From the NCBI GenBank assembly GCA_900772435.1, contig CAAHEM010000124.1, forward strand, positions 1 to 21,119: 21,119 nucleotides of DNA. Direction: 5' to 3'. Positions within the stretch are counted from its first letter, which is position 1, and the number at the start of each line of letters is the position of its first letter. The notes under the pieces were generated by a model that did not search any database, was not told where the DNA came from, and was given only the letters and a program-made list of their open reading frames with translations. The position numbers and the translations under genes are program-made. The stretch comes from Bacilli bacterium (GTDB taxonomy: Bacteria; Bacillota_I; Bacilli_A; RF39; UBA660). Positions 1 to 8,042 of the stretch are shown here, piece by piece.

Positions 1-1641
1 GAAAGTGGTTCAAAACAAGTAAGTGAAGAAGAAATGCTAGAAGCACTTATGTTTGGACACGAAGCAGTAAAAGAATTATGTGCTATTCAAAATGATATCA
101 TTAGTGAAATTGGTGAAGAAAAGATAGAAGTAGTACTTGCTAATATCCCAGATGAACTAAGAGAAGAAGTAAATAATGATATCAAACAAGATATGATTGA
201 AGCAATTCAAATCAAAGATAAATTAGAAAAATATGCAAGAATAGACGAAGTAAAAGAAGAAGCAATAACTAAATATACTGAAAGACATGAAGGAGAAGAA
301 GATTTAGAAGCTAATCTAAAACTAGTTAAGAAGGTGGCTGATGAAATCGAAGGAGCAGAAGTAAGACGTTTAATTACTAATGAACATATTAGACCAGATG
401 GACGTGCTATGGACGAAATTCGTGAATTATCAGCAGATGTAGATTTACTTCCAAGAACACATGGTAGTGCATTATTTACAAGAGGTCAAACTCAAGCATT
501 AGCTATCACAACATTAGGTGCTCAAAATGAAGAACAAATCTTAGATGGCTTAAGTTTAGAAGATTCTAAAAAGTTTATCTTCCATTATAACTTCCCAGCA
601 TTTAGCGTAGGTGAAACTGGAAGATATGGAAGCCCTGGTAGAAGAGAAATAGGACATGGAGCTTTAGCAGAAAGAGCATTATTACAAGTAATGCCTAGTC
701 AAGAAGAATTCCCATATACAGTACGTGTAGTATCAGAAGTATTAGAAAGTAATGGTTCATCAAGTCAAGCAAGTATTTGTGCTGGATGTATGTCACTTAT
801 GTCAGCAGGTGTACCAATTAAAGCACCAGTAGCTGGTATCGCAATGGGACTTATTACAGAAGATGGAACATGCGACTCTAAATATACAATTTTAACTGAT
901 ATCCAAGGCTTAGAAGATCATATGGGAGATATGGACTTCAAAGTAGCCGGTACTAGAAAAGGAATTACAGCACTTCAAATGGATATCAAAATCAAAGGAG
1001 TAACAAGAGAAGTATTAAAAGAAGCATTAGATAAAGCTCACAAAGCAAGAATGCAAATCTTAGATGTAATGGAAGCAACTATTAAAGAACCAAGACATGA
1101 ATTATCAGAATATGCTCCTAAGATTAGAACAATGAAGATTTCACCAGATAAGATTAAAGATGTAATCGGAAAAGGTGGAGATATGATTACTAAGATTATT
1201 TTAGAATCAAGTAATGTAAACTCAGTAAATCATAAAGATGCTGTTAAGATTGATATAGATGATGATGGAAATGTAATTTGTTATCATATGAAGAAAGAAG
1301 TATTAGATAAAGCAATCAAGATGATTGAAGATATAGTTAAAGAAGTAGAAATCGGAGCAGTTTATACAGCAAAAGTTGTAAAAATTGAAGATTTCGGTGC
1401 ATTCGTAGAACTATGGCCAGGATGCGAAGGATTAGTACACGTTTCTCAACTTGATAATAAGAGAGTAAATCATCCAAGTGATATTCTTAAAGTAGGAGAC
1501 GAAATAGTAGTAAAAGCAACTGGTTATGATAGAAAAGGTAAATTAAATCTATCAAGAAAAGAATTACTACCAAAAATAGAAAAGAAAGAACCAAAAAAAG
1601 AAATTAAAAAAGATACTGAAAAAGAAGAAATTTCTGAATAG
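1..1641 (+). CDS. pnp: Polynucleotide phosphorylase, 5'-truncated by window edge
   Basis: 3'-to-5' phosphorolytic exoribonuclease that degrades RNA to nucleoside diphosphates, a core enzyme of mRNA turnover in the cytoplasm. The frame is open from base 1 (first residues [13 protein letters not shown]), so the gene begins upstream; the ATG at 34 is an internal Met, not the start. 546 residues are visible of a protein usually near 700. Numbering from base 1: end of the first RNase PH domain and the all-helical domain (about 1-125); second, catalytic RNase PH domain (about 130-345) with SVGE at 202-205 and Asp300/Asp306 in TDIQGLEDH, matching the E. coli catalytic pair; KH domain with its GKGG loop at 390-393; S1 domain (about 451-520); then a Lys/Glu-rich tail. 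The KH region has a small insertion relative to B. subtilis. It ends TAG directly followed by TAA and a hairpin terminator. Confidence 0.97.
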   Translation, partial: ESGSKQVSEEEMLEALMFGHEAVKELCAIQNDIISEIGEEKIEVVLANIPDELREEVNNDIKQDMIEAIQIKDKLEKYARIDEVKEEAITKYTERHEGEEDLEANLKLVKKVADEIEGAEVRRLITNEHIRPDGRAMDEIRELSADVDLLPRTHGSALFTRGQTQALAITTLGAQNEEQILDGLSLEDSKKFIFHYNFPAFSVGETGRYGSPGRREIGHGALAERALLQVMPSQEEFPYTVRVVSEVLESNGSSSQASICAGCMSLMSAGVPIKAPVAGIAMGLITEDGTCDSKYTILTDIQGLEDHMGDMDFKVAGTRKGITALQMDIKIKGVTREVLKEALDKAHKARMQILDVMEATIKEPRHELSEYAPKIRTMKISPDKIKDVIGKGGDMITKIILESSNVNSVNHKDAVKIDIDDDGNVICYHMKKEVLDKAIKMIEDIVKEVEIGAVYTAKVVKIEDFGAFVELWPGCEGLVHVSQLDNKRVNHPSDILKVGDEIVVKATGYDRKGKLNLSRKELLPKIEKKEPKKEIKKDTEKEEISE

Positions 1642-1642
1642 T

Positions 1643-1674
1643 AAAGTTTGTCATAATTGACAAACTTTTAATTT
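1643..1674 (+). terminator. Terminator of pnp
   Basis: Perfect 11-bp inverted repeat AAAGTTTGTCA (1643-1653) and TGACAAACTTT (1658-1668) with a TAAT loop, followed by an interrupted T-rich tail. It starts just after the pnp stop. The right arm also contains the -35 box of the next promoter. Confidence 0.8.
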
Positions 1675-1684
1675 ATGGTATAAT
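1657..1684 (+). promoter_or_regulatory. Promoter of the 1711 gene, overlapping the pnp terminator
   Basis: Consensus -35 TTGACA (1657-1662), 16-bp spacer, then TATAAT (1679-1684) preceded by TGG, making an extended -10. Predicted start of transcription is about 20 nt before the ATG. The -35 is built into the right arm of the pnp terminator hairpin. Confidence 0.75.
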
Positions 1685-1710
1685 ATGCCATAAATAAAAG
1701 AGGGGATACT

Positions 1711-2604
1711 ATGAATGAAAGTGATATTTATAATAGTATAAAAAGTACAACTTATGTATTATATAGTTTATATCAAAAACTAACAAACTTAGAAATTGAT
1801 GGAAAAGAAGCAACTAAAGAATATGAAGAAACTTTAAGAGCTATAGAAATATATACAACTCTTGAAGATAAATATTATGATATGTTGGAAGAACTTGGCA
1901 AAAAAGATGATGATCTTGTATTAAGATTAAATGCAATAACAGCATTAGAGTCACATGCGAATTTTGGCAGTGATAAGAAAATATGTGACCCATCATATAT
2001 AATTTTTCATAATTTTAAAAGTGAAGATGTCGTTCCTATGAGAATAACAAATAAACTATTTGAAGTGTTTCTACATAATAGAATTAGCGATGAAAATGAA
2101 TTAGAACGTAGACTATATGATGAATATGAAGCACAAAGAGATCAATATTTTGTAGATATATTAGATTCTATGTCAAAAGATAAAGATTTTAAAGCATATA
2201 AAAATATGCTTATAAGAGCAAAATATAAAGTTGCATTTATAAATAAGAGAAGAAAACCCAGAAAGCTAGAAAGTGATTTCTTTGCTGATACAGCTGCTGG
2301 CTTAACAAATGCTACTGAAGTTTCCGAATATGCTAAAAAGATGTATAAATTAAGTGAAAAATCAATAAATTCTCCATTAAATGCAAGAAGTATTCTATTA
2401 AGTAGTGCATTTATTAGAGCAAACTTACTTCAAATGGATGAAGTGTCTACTGAAGCATTAAGACTAATATTGCAAACAGGAGAAGCACTTGGAGATATAG
2501 AAGCACATGAAGGAAAGAAATTATTTGATAGAATAGTTGATTATCAAGACGAAGATAAAAAGACATTTAGAGACAAAGGAAACTCATTAAAAAGAAAATT
2601 TTAA
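1711..2604 (+). CDS. Helical protein of unknown function
   Basis: I do not recognise this 297-residue protein. It is rich in Glu, Lys and Asp and predicted to be almost entirely alpha-helical. There is no signal peptide and no membrane segment, so it is probably cytoplasmic. Heptad-like stretches near residues 15-65 and 125-175 could form coiled coils. A basic patch around residues 178-186 (NKRRKPRK) could bind nucleic acid or phospholipid, which is only a guess. The start is supported by AGAGGGGA 9 nt or less upstream of ATG 1711. It has its own consensus promoter and its own terminator, so it is a single-gene unit between pnp and the surface-protein gene. Three Cys at most, with no metal-binding pattern seen. 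Confidence 0.85.
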   Translation: MNESDIYNSIKSTTYVLYSLYQKLTNLEIDGKEATKEYEETLRAIEIYTTLEDKYYDMLEELGKKDDDLVLRLNAITALESHANFGSDKKICDPSYIIFHNFKSEDVVPMRITNKLFEVFLHNRISDENELERRLYDEYEAQRDQYFVDILDSMSKDKDFKAYKNMLIRAKYKVAFINKRRKPRKLESDFFADTAAGLTNATEVSEYAKKMYKLSEKSINSPLNARSILLSSAFIRANLLQMDEVSTEALRLILQTGEALGDIEAHEGKKLFDRIVDYQDEDKKTFRDKGNSLKRKF

Positions 2605-2630
2605 TAAACTCAAAAGAGTTTATTTTTTTT
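2603..2630 (+). terminator. Terminator after the 1711 gene
   Basis: Perfect 9-bp stem AATAAACTC (2603-2611) and GAGTTTATT (2616-2624), AAAA loop, then a T-run. The left arm overlaps the TAA stop at 2602-2604. Confidence 0.9.
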
Positions 2631-2640
2631 ATTTAAAATA

Positions 2641-2669
2641 TTGAACTTTTAAATAAAAGATGCTACAAT
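2641..2669 (+). promoter_or_regulatory. Promoter of the thioester-protein gene
   Basis: TTGAAC (2641-2646), 17-bp spacer, TACAAT (2664-2669) with an upstream TGC that makes an extended -10. The Shine-Dalgarno AAGGAG (2685-2690) lies 6 nt before ATG 2697. Confidence 0.7.
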
Positions 2670-2696
2670 TATTTTATAAAATAGAAGGAGATAGTT

Positions 2697-4313
2697 ATGA
2701 AAAAGAATATTATTAAATTGATTACAGTGTTATTTGTATCTATACTATTTATATTTGGAGTAGATGCATTATCTGTACCAAAAAATGAAGCAGCAAGAGT
2801 ACCAAGTAGAATACCTGAACCTGGATCAAAACTATATGCGACAGTACAAGAAGCATTTGATTTCTCAAAAATCAAGTTCTCAAATGGCATCGAAGAATTA
2901 CCAGGATATTCTAGTATGAGAAAAATAGTTTTCTCAGAAGGATTTGAATTTGATAAAACAAATGGAAAGTTTGGAGTAAAAGATGATTGGTTTACTGCAT
3001 ACTGTTTAGATGGTAGACTTAAATATCCAGAAGATGGGTTCTATTTTAGTCAATTTACTGGAAAAACAGATATAGCAGCAGTTGTTAAAAACATGGTTAA
3101 AACAGCATTATTAAATCAATCAAATTCAAGCAAAAAAATGTATGAATTATTAGGGCAATTAAGAGGTGCTGTAGGAATTGATGTTAGTTATGAAATGCCA
3201 TTAAAAGAAGATGGTACAAAAATGACTGATGAAGAATTAGGAAATAAAATGTTAGCTTCATCAACTACACCAATGGAAATAGAAATTACAGGTGTAGTAG
3301 CATCTAATGGAACAAGCACACCAATTGTAATTAATGCAGCTGAATTAAATGAAGCAGCAGGAACTACAGGAAGTACATTTAAATTAAAAGTATCATCATC
3401 AGTAGAAGATTCAAATATTATATTTAATCGTTATACAACTGAAGCATTAGATACAACACTAAATTACAATAGAGCATTATGGATGATAGAACATAGTTAT
3501 CCAACATTAAGCTTGCAAGAATCACTAACAGTAGCTGGAGCTGATTACAATAAATTAGTGACTGAAATCAAAGCACTAGATAGTACAGCAACAGATAACA
3601 ATATAGCAAGCCTAATTGAAAATTATGTTTATTCAACTGTTCAATATGCAGTATGGAAAGTAAATGATGGCGTTGACTATAATGGAAAAACTTTAGGAAA
3701 TGAATTAATAGGATCTGAAGAATTAAATAAACTTTATAAATATTTAATTCAAGATAAAGGAAATGGTTTCTATGCAAACTATGGACAAAGTCAATACACT
3801 GAAGATTTAACTATAGTAACACCAGAATCTAAAAAAGAAATTTATGAAGAAACAAACGATGTATATAAATATGGACCATATAAAGTAAATGGTGGTTTCC
3901 TAGAAACTGGTAAGATTTACTTAACAGTTAAAGATGCAGATAAAAATGGAGTTAAATTAGTTAATAAAGCCGGAGATGCAGTTAGTGAAGTAAACTCAGG
4001 AGAAGAATTCTTTGTATTAACTAATAAAAAATCTAAAATTGCTAATATAACTATTGAAGCAAGTGCTCCAGATGCTAAAATATTTGTTCCTACAGGAAAT
4101 AGAGGAAGAATATATTATGCAAATAGTGTAACTACTCAAAACGTTATTACTGGTGGAAAAATTGAAACAAAAGCAGTAAATGCAAACTTTGAATTATTAT
4201 TTAATCCAGGTACTGGAGTTGAAGATGTTGGAATGTTATTTATCATAACTTTAATAGCATTCACAGTTGGATACCTAGTATTAAGTCATAAAAATCAACC
4301 AGTTGAATTATAA
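2697..4313 (+). CDS. Cys-Gln thioester-domain surface protein, probable adhesin
   Basis: Secreted, surface-attached protein of 538 residues. An N-terminal signal peptide (KKNIIK, then hydrophobic residues 7-24) precedes a predicted thioester domain. Cys103 in FTAYCLD and Gln316 in STVQYAVW match the two motifs that form an internal Cys-Gln thioester in Gram-positive thioester-domain proteins; the intervening ALWMIEHSYPT (260-270) also fits that family. A beta-rich domain follows (about 393-500, beginning near YGPYKVNGG). The C-terminus has NPGTG (503-507), a hydrophobic segment (about 512-529) and a short tail with His-Lys, which resembles a sortase-type anchor or simply a membrane anchor. 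In studied relatives the thioester reacts covalently with host-surface amines. It is single-copy here, without the long stalk repeats many adhesins have. Own promoter and terminator. The family call is firm; the ligand is unknown. Confidence 0.85.
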   Translation: MKKNIIKLITVLFVSILFIFGVDALSVPKNEAARVPSRIPEPGSKLYATVQEAFDFSKIKFSNGIEELPGYSSMRKIVFSEGFEFDKTNGKFGVKDDWFTAYCLDGRLKYPEDGFYFSQFTGKTDIAAVVKNMVKTALLNQSNSSKKMYELLGQLRGAVGIDVSYEMPLKEDGTKMTDEELGNKMLASSTTPMEIEITGVVASNGTSTPIVINAAELNEAAGTTGSTFKLKVSSSVEDSNIIFNRYTTEALDTTLNYNRALWMIEHSYPTLSLQESLTVAGADYNKLVTEIKALDSTATDNNIASLIENYVYSTVQYAVWKVNDGVDYNGKTLGNELIGSEELNKLYKYLIQDKGNGFYANYGQSQYTEDLTIVTPESKKEIYEETNDVYKYGPYKVNGGFLETGKIYLTVKDADKNGVKLVNKAGDAVSEVNSGEEFFVLTNKKSKIANITIEASAPDAKIFVPTGNRGRIYYANSVTTQNVITGGKIETKAVNANFELLFNPGTGVEDVGMLFIITLIAFTVGYLVLSHKNQPVEL

Positions 4314-4336
4314 GAAGTTGAAAAACTTCTTTTTTT
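4312..4336 (+). terminator. Terminator of the thioester-protein gene
   Basis: Stem AAGAAGTT (4312-4319) and AACTTCTT (4324-4331), GAAA loop, T-run through 4336. It overlaps the TAA stop. Confidence 0.9.
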
Positions 4337-4367
4337 ATGCAGTGTTTTTTTAAAATACAGCTAATTA

Positions 4368-4373
4368 TATAAT
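4368..4373 (+). promoter_or_regulatory. -10 box of the comEA-comEC promoter
   Basis: TATAAT 25 nt before ATG 4399. The -35 region (about 4345-4350) is a T-run without a good match. Two purine-rich stretches follow: AGAGGGGAT (about 4374-4381) and AAAGGAG (4388-4394). Only the second is correctly spaced for the start. Confidence 0.5.
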
Positions 4374-4398
4374 AGAGGGGATATAAGAAAGGAGATAA

Positions 4399-5073
4399 AT
4401 GTTAATAGATAAAATAAAAAATATTACAAGTAAAAATGTAATCGGAATATTTACAATAGTTATATTAATAACTGGATACATAGCTATATTTATATATTTT
4501 AGTAATAAAATAGATACTAAAAATAAAGAACAAAATACAAGTGAAATAAGTATTATAGAAGAAGAACCAAAAGAAACTGAAAAGAAAGAGATTAAGGTTG
4601 ATATAAAAGGAAGTGTTAAAAAACCAGGAGTTTATACGTTAAAAGAAAATTCAAGAACTAATGATGCTATAATAGCTTCAGGAGGCTTACTTAAAAATGC
4701 AAATACAAGATTCACAAATCTATCAAAAGTATTAAATGATGGAGATGTTATAGTTGTATATTCAAACGAAGAAATAAAGAAAGCTCAAAAGGAAGAAAGA
4801 ATAGTAGTTGAGACACCATGTGTATGCGAAGAAGTAAAAAATGATAGTTGTTATAAAGAAGATGAAGAAAACAAAACAACATCTAAAATAAACATAAATA
4901 CTGCCACTATGAATGAATTAACTAAATTAAATGGAATTGGTGAATCAAAAGCAAAATTAATAATTGAATATAGAACAAAAAATGGTAAGTTTAAAGACAT
5001 AAAAGATATAATGAATATAAAAGGTATAAGTGAAACATTATTCTCTAAAATTAAGGAAAATATTACTGTGTGA
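4399..5073 (+). CDS. comEA: Competence protein ComEA, membrane-anchored DNA receptor
   Basis: Binds incoming double-stranded DNA at the outer face of the membrane and passes it to ComEC. 224 residues: a short basic N-terminus, one membrane helix (about 14-35), an acidic linker, an SLBB domain (about 67-122, VDIKGSVKKPGVYTL onward), a linker holding Cys141, Cys143 and Cys151, and a C-terminal tandem helix-hairpin-helix domain (164-224) with the typical ININTAT, LNGIGESKA and IKGI motifs. Length and domain order are normal for Firmicute ComEA. AAAGGAG lies 4 nt before the ATG. The 3' end overlaps the start of comEC, so the two are probably translationally coupled. Three Cys in the extracytoplasmic linker (CVC and a later C) are unusual and could form a disulfide. 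Confidence 0.95.
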   Translation: MLIDKIKNITSKNVIGIFTIVILITGYIAIFIYFSNKIDTKNKEQNTSEISIIEEEPKETEKKEIKVDIKGSVKKPGVYTLKENSRTNDAIIASGGLLKNANTRFTNLSKVLNDGDVIVVYSNEEIKKAQKEERIVVETPCVCEEVKNDSCYKEDEENKTTSKININTATMNELTKLNGIGESKAKLIIEYRTKNGKFKDIKDIMNIKGISETLFSKIKENITV

Positions 5074-7123
5074 TTACGTTTATTACATATTAGTTATTTT
5101 AGCTTTAATTTATGTTTTTATTTATAATAAAACTTTTACTATAAATAAGAATTATAATGGTAATACATTTTATTTAAAAATTAACAATTATATTATTGAT
5201 GGAAATAAATTATCTATGGATTTTGATAATTTAAAAAGTACTTATTATTTTCAAACTAAAGAAGAAATAGATTTATTTAAAAGTAATTATAATCTAGGCG
5301 ACACACTGAAAATAAATGGAACACTTGAAACACCAAATAATAATACTATACCAAATACATTTAATTATAAAGAATATTTATTCCATAAAAAAATAAAATA
5401 CATTTTAAAAATAGATAGTTTTAAAAAAATAGAAGAAAATAAAAATATATTATTAAAAATAAAAAACTTTCTATTAAAAAAAATCGAAAGAATAAAATAT
5501 AATAGTTATCTTTATGCATTTATATTGGGCAAATCTTCTTATATAGATATAGAAAGTTATAATAATTATAAAATAAATGGAGTGACACATCTATTTGCTT
5601 TATCTGGATTACATGTATCATTATTTTCATCAATAGTTTTATACATACTAAACAAATTAAAATTAAATGAGAAAGTAACATTTATTATAACAAGTATATT
5701 CTTAATATCATTTTCTTTTATAGCATCATTCACGCCATCTATTTTAAGAGCTACTATATTTTTCATATTATCTAGTATTAATAAGATATATTACTTTTTT
5801 ATAAAGCCAAAAAATCTTCTTTATTTAACATTTACAATTCTAATTTTTATTAATCCATTTTATATATTTGATATTGGATTTATTTTATCATTTACAATTA
5901 CTTTTTTTATATTGCTTTTAAATGAAGCTCTAACTATTAATAGTAATATAAAATCTATATTGGTGGTAAGTATTTTATCATTCTTTTCTAGTTTACCAAT
6001 AATAATAAATTTATCTTATGAAATAAATATAATAGGCTTTATAAATAATATATTTTTTATACCATTAGTTACTAATATAATTTTTCCATTCTCGTTAATA
6101 GTTGTAATAATACCAAAACTAAGCTTTATATTATTTATTTTAACAAGATTTATGGAAAATGTATCATCTTTAAGTAGTAACATTTTTAATATAACATTAT
6201 ATTTTGAAAGATTAAGCTATATTGAAATATTTATATATTATTTACTTTTGATATTATCGATAAAGAAAAATAAAAAATTATTATTTTTATTATTTATTTT
6301 TATATCCATATTATATATAAAACCAAGTCTCAATAAGAATACATATGTATATTTTATAGATGTAGGTCAAGGAGACTCAACTTTAATAGTTACAGAGAAT
6401 AATAAAAGTATATTAATAGATACTGGTGGTAAATTAAGTTATAAAACTGAATCATGGAAACAAAAGAATAAAGAATTTAATTTAATGTCATCATCAGTTA
6501 TACCTTTTTTTAAAAGTATAGGTCTTAAAAAGATAGATTATCTTTTAATTACTCATGGCGACTACGATCATATGGGAGAAGCGATTAATTTAGTAAAAAA
6601 CTTTAAAGTAGAGAAAGTAATCTTTAATTGTGGAGAGTTCAATGATTTAGAAAAGAAATTAATCAAGGTATTAGATAAAAAGAATACAAAATATTATTCA
6701 TGTATTAAAGAGTTAAATATAGATGATAACAAATTATATTTTTTAAACACAAAAGAATATGATAACGAAAATGATAATAGTAATGTTATTTATACAGAAC
6801 TTAATGGTTATAAATTTATGTTTATGGGAGATGCTTCGAGTACTACTGAAAAAGAAATATTAAATAAGTATAACTTACCAGATATTGATGTATTAAAAGT
6901 AGGCCACCATGGCTCTAAAACAAGTAGCAGCAAAACCTTTATAAATGAAATTAATCCTAGATATAGTGTTATTAGTGTTGGAAAAAATAATAGATATGGT
7001 CATCCGAATAAAGAAGTATTAAATACTTTAGAAGATTCAAAGATATATAGAACAGATCAAGATGGTAGTATTATTTTTAAGATTAAAAATAATAAATTAA
7101 AAATTGAGACTTGTAGTCCATAG
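5030..7123 (+). CDS. comEC: ComEC/Rec2 DNA-uptake channel
   Basis: Membrane channel that carries single-stranded DNA into the cell. About 697 residues: first membrane helix and OB-like (DUF4131) region (about 15-140), the polytopic Competence domain (about 155-415, including THLFALSGLHVS), and a C-terminal metallo-beta-lactamase domain (about 437-697). Motifs in the last are FIDVGQGDS (Asp444, Asp449), THGDYDHMG (His509, Asp511, Asp513, His514), MGDA and GHHGSKTS (His626, His627), consistent with an active nuclease domain that degrades the non-transported strand. The start is uncertain. The longest frame begins at GTG 5030 inside comEA, 5 nt after AAAAGG; a CTG at 5066, 8 nt after AAGGA, is a less likely alternative. 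Either way it overlaps comEA. The gene after it is not the usual holA but a nuclease pseudogene. Confidence 0.95.
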   Translation: MKHYSLKLRKILLCDYVYYILVILALIYVFIYNKTFTINKNYNGNTFYLKINNYIIDGNKLSMDFDNLKSTYYFQTKEEIDLFKSNYNLGDTLKINGTLETPNNNTIPNTFNYKEYLFHKKIKYILKIDSFKKIEENKNILLKIKNFLLKKIERIKYNSYLYAFILGKSSYIDIESYNNYKINGVTHLFALSGLHVSLFSSIVLYILNKLKLNEKVTFIITSIFLISFSFIASFTPSILRATIFFILSSINKIYYFFIKPKNLLYLTFTILIFINPFYIFDIGFILSFTITFFILLLNEALTINSNIKSILVVSILSFFSSLPIIINLSYEINIIGFINNIFFIPLVTNIIFPFSLIVVIIPKLSFILFILTRFMENVSSLSSNIFNITLYFERLSYIEIFIYYLLLILSIKKNKKLLFLLFIFISILYIKPSLNKNTYVYFIDVGQGDSTLIVTENNKSILIDTGGKLSYKTESWKQKNKEFNLMSSSVIPFFKSIGLKKIDYLLITHGDYDHMGEAINLVKNFKVEKVIFNCGEFNDLEKKLIKVLDKKNTKYYSCIKELNIDDNKLYFLNTKEYDNENDNSNVIYTELNGYKFMFMGDASSTTEKEILNKYNLPDIDVLKVGHHGSKTSSSKTFINEINPRYSVISVGKNNRYGHPNKEVLNTLEDSKIYRTDQDGSIIFKIKNNKLKIETCSP

Positions 7124-7135
7124 AAAGGAGTAGAT

Positions 7136-8017
7136 ATGAATTATTATAATGAGATAAAAAATGAATTAATAAATAATAAGATAAATAGAAAAGTTAAAAG
7201 TTATTCGATCAATAAAAGTGATTTAAATACTTACTATAATGTTGGCAAATTATTATTAGATGCAGGTAATCAATATGGAGAAAGTATTATTAAAGAGTAT
7301 TCATTAAGATTGACTGAAGATTTAGGCCCAGGGTATAGTCAAAGAAATTTAAAAAATATGAGACAATTCTATAAAGTTTCTCAAAAGTGGCAGACACTGT
7401 CTGCCAAATTAAGTTGGAGTCATTATTGTGAAATTCTTTAGTTTGATGATAATAAATTTCAATACTATATTAAAATAACTGAATTAAATAATCTATCTAT
7501 TAGACAGTTAAGAAAAAGAATAAAGTCGAATAAATATGAAAGACTTTCGGAATTCACTAAAAATAAATTAATAGAGCAAAAAGAATCTAATATTGTTGAT
7601 TTCGTAAAGAATCCAATTTTGATTAAAAATAGCAATAACTATGATATATTTTCAGAGAAAGTATTACAAAAATTAATTTTGGAAGATATCGAAAAATTTT
7701 TAGATGAATTAGGAAATGGATTTATATTTATTAAAAGTGAGTATCTCATTAAGTTAAATGATAGATATAACTATATAGACTTACTTCTATATAATATTAA
7801 GTATAAATGTTATGTAGTAGTAGAATTAAAGGTTACTGAACTCAAGAAAGAACATACAGGTCAAATTATGACTTATATGAATTACATTGATAAAAATGTA
7901 AAAACAATTGACGAAAGTGATACAGTAGGAATCATTATTTGTAAGCAAGACAATGAATATGTTATAAAATATTGTTCAGATGATAGAATAATTGCTAGAG
8001 AATATGAATTAGTATGA
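7136..8017 (+). pseudogene. DUF1016/YhcG-type PD-(D/E)XK nuclease gene with one in-frame TAG
   Basis: A single reading frame of 294 codons interrupted only by TAG at 7439-7441 (codon 102). The first part carries the DUF1016 N-terminal domain (GKLLLDAGNQYGES, YSQRNLKNMRQFY, LSWSHYCEIL). The frame continues after the stop without any shift into family-typical sequence (LSIRQLRKRIKSNKYERL) and the C-terminal nuclease domain, with Asp215 in YIDLLLYN and Glu230-Leu-Lys232 in VVVELKV forming a PD-(D/E)XK core. The stop falls where the family has one ordinary residue. A TTG at 7619 opens a second possible frame but has no ribosome site, so I treat the gene as broken or read through. AAAGGAG sits 5 nt before ATG 7136, 12 nt after comEC. 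YhcG proteins are often linked to mobile DNA and restriction loci; their exact role is not settled. Confidence 0.85.
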
Positions 8018-8023
8018 TATAAT
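8015..8023 (+). promoter_or_regulatory. Extended -10 promoter of the 8043 gene
   Basis: TGATATAAT, whose TGA is also the stop codon of the preceding frame. The -10 hexamer ends 19 nt before ATG 8043, leaving a leader of roughly 13 nt that starts at AGGATGTGAT. No good -35. The 17 bases at 8007-8023 recur exactly at 9653-9669. Confidence 0.55.
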
Positions 8024-8042
8024 ATTTATAGGATGTGATAAC

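Noticed and set aside
2669..2890. Open frame on the minus strand of 73 codons
   Set aside because: It lies across the promoter, ribosome site and signal-peptide region of the plus-strand thioester-protein gene, has no ribosome site and shows low-complexity hydrophobic content typical of an antisense shadow.
7136..8017. Genome-wide recoding of TAG as an amino acid
   Set aside because: pnp, comEC and the M23 gene end in TAG at the expected family ends, so TAG is a stop here.
7619..8017. Independent 132-codon gene starting at TTG 7619
   Set aside because: No ribosome site, and family-typical sequence continues upstream in the same frame back to the TAG at 7439, so it is the 3' part of the DUF1016 gene.
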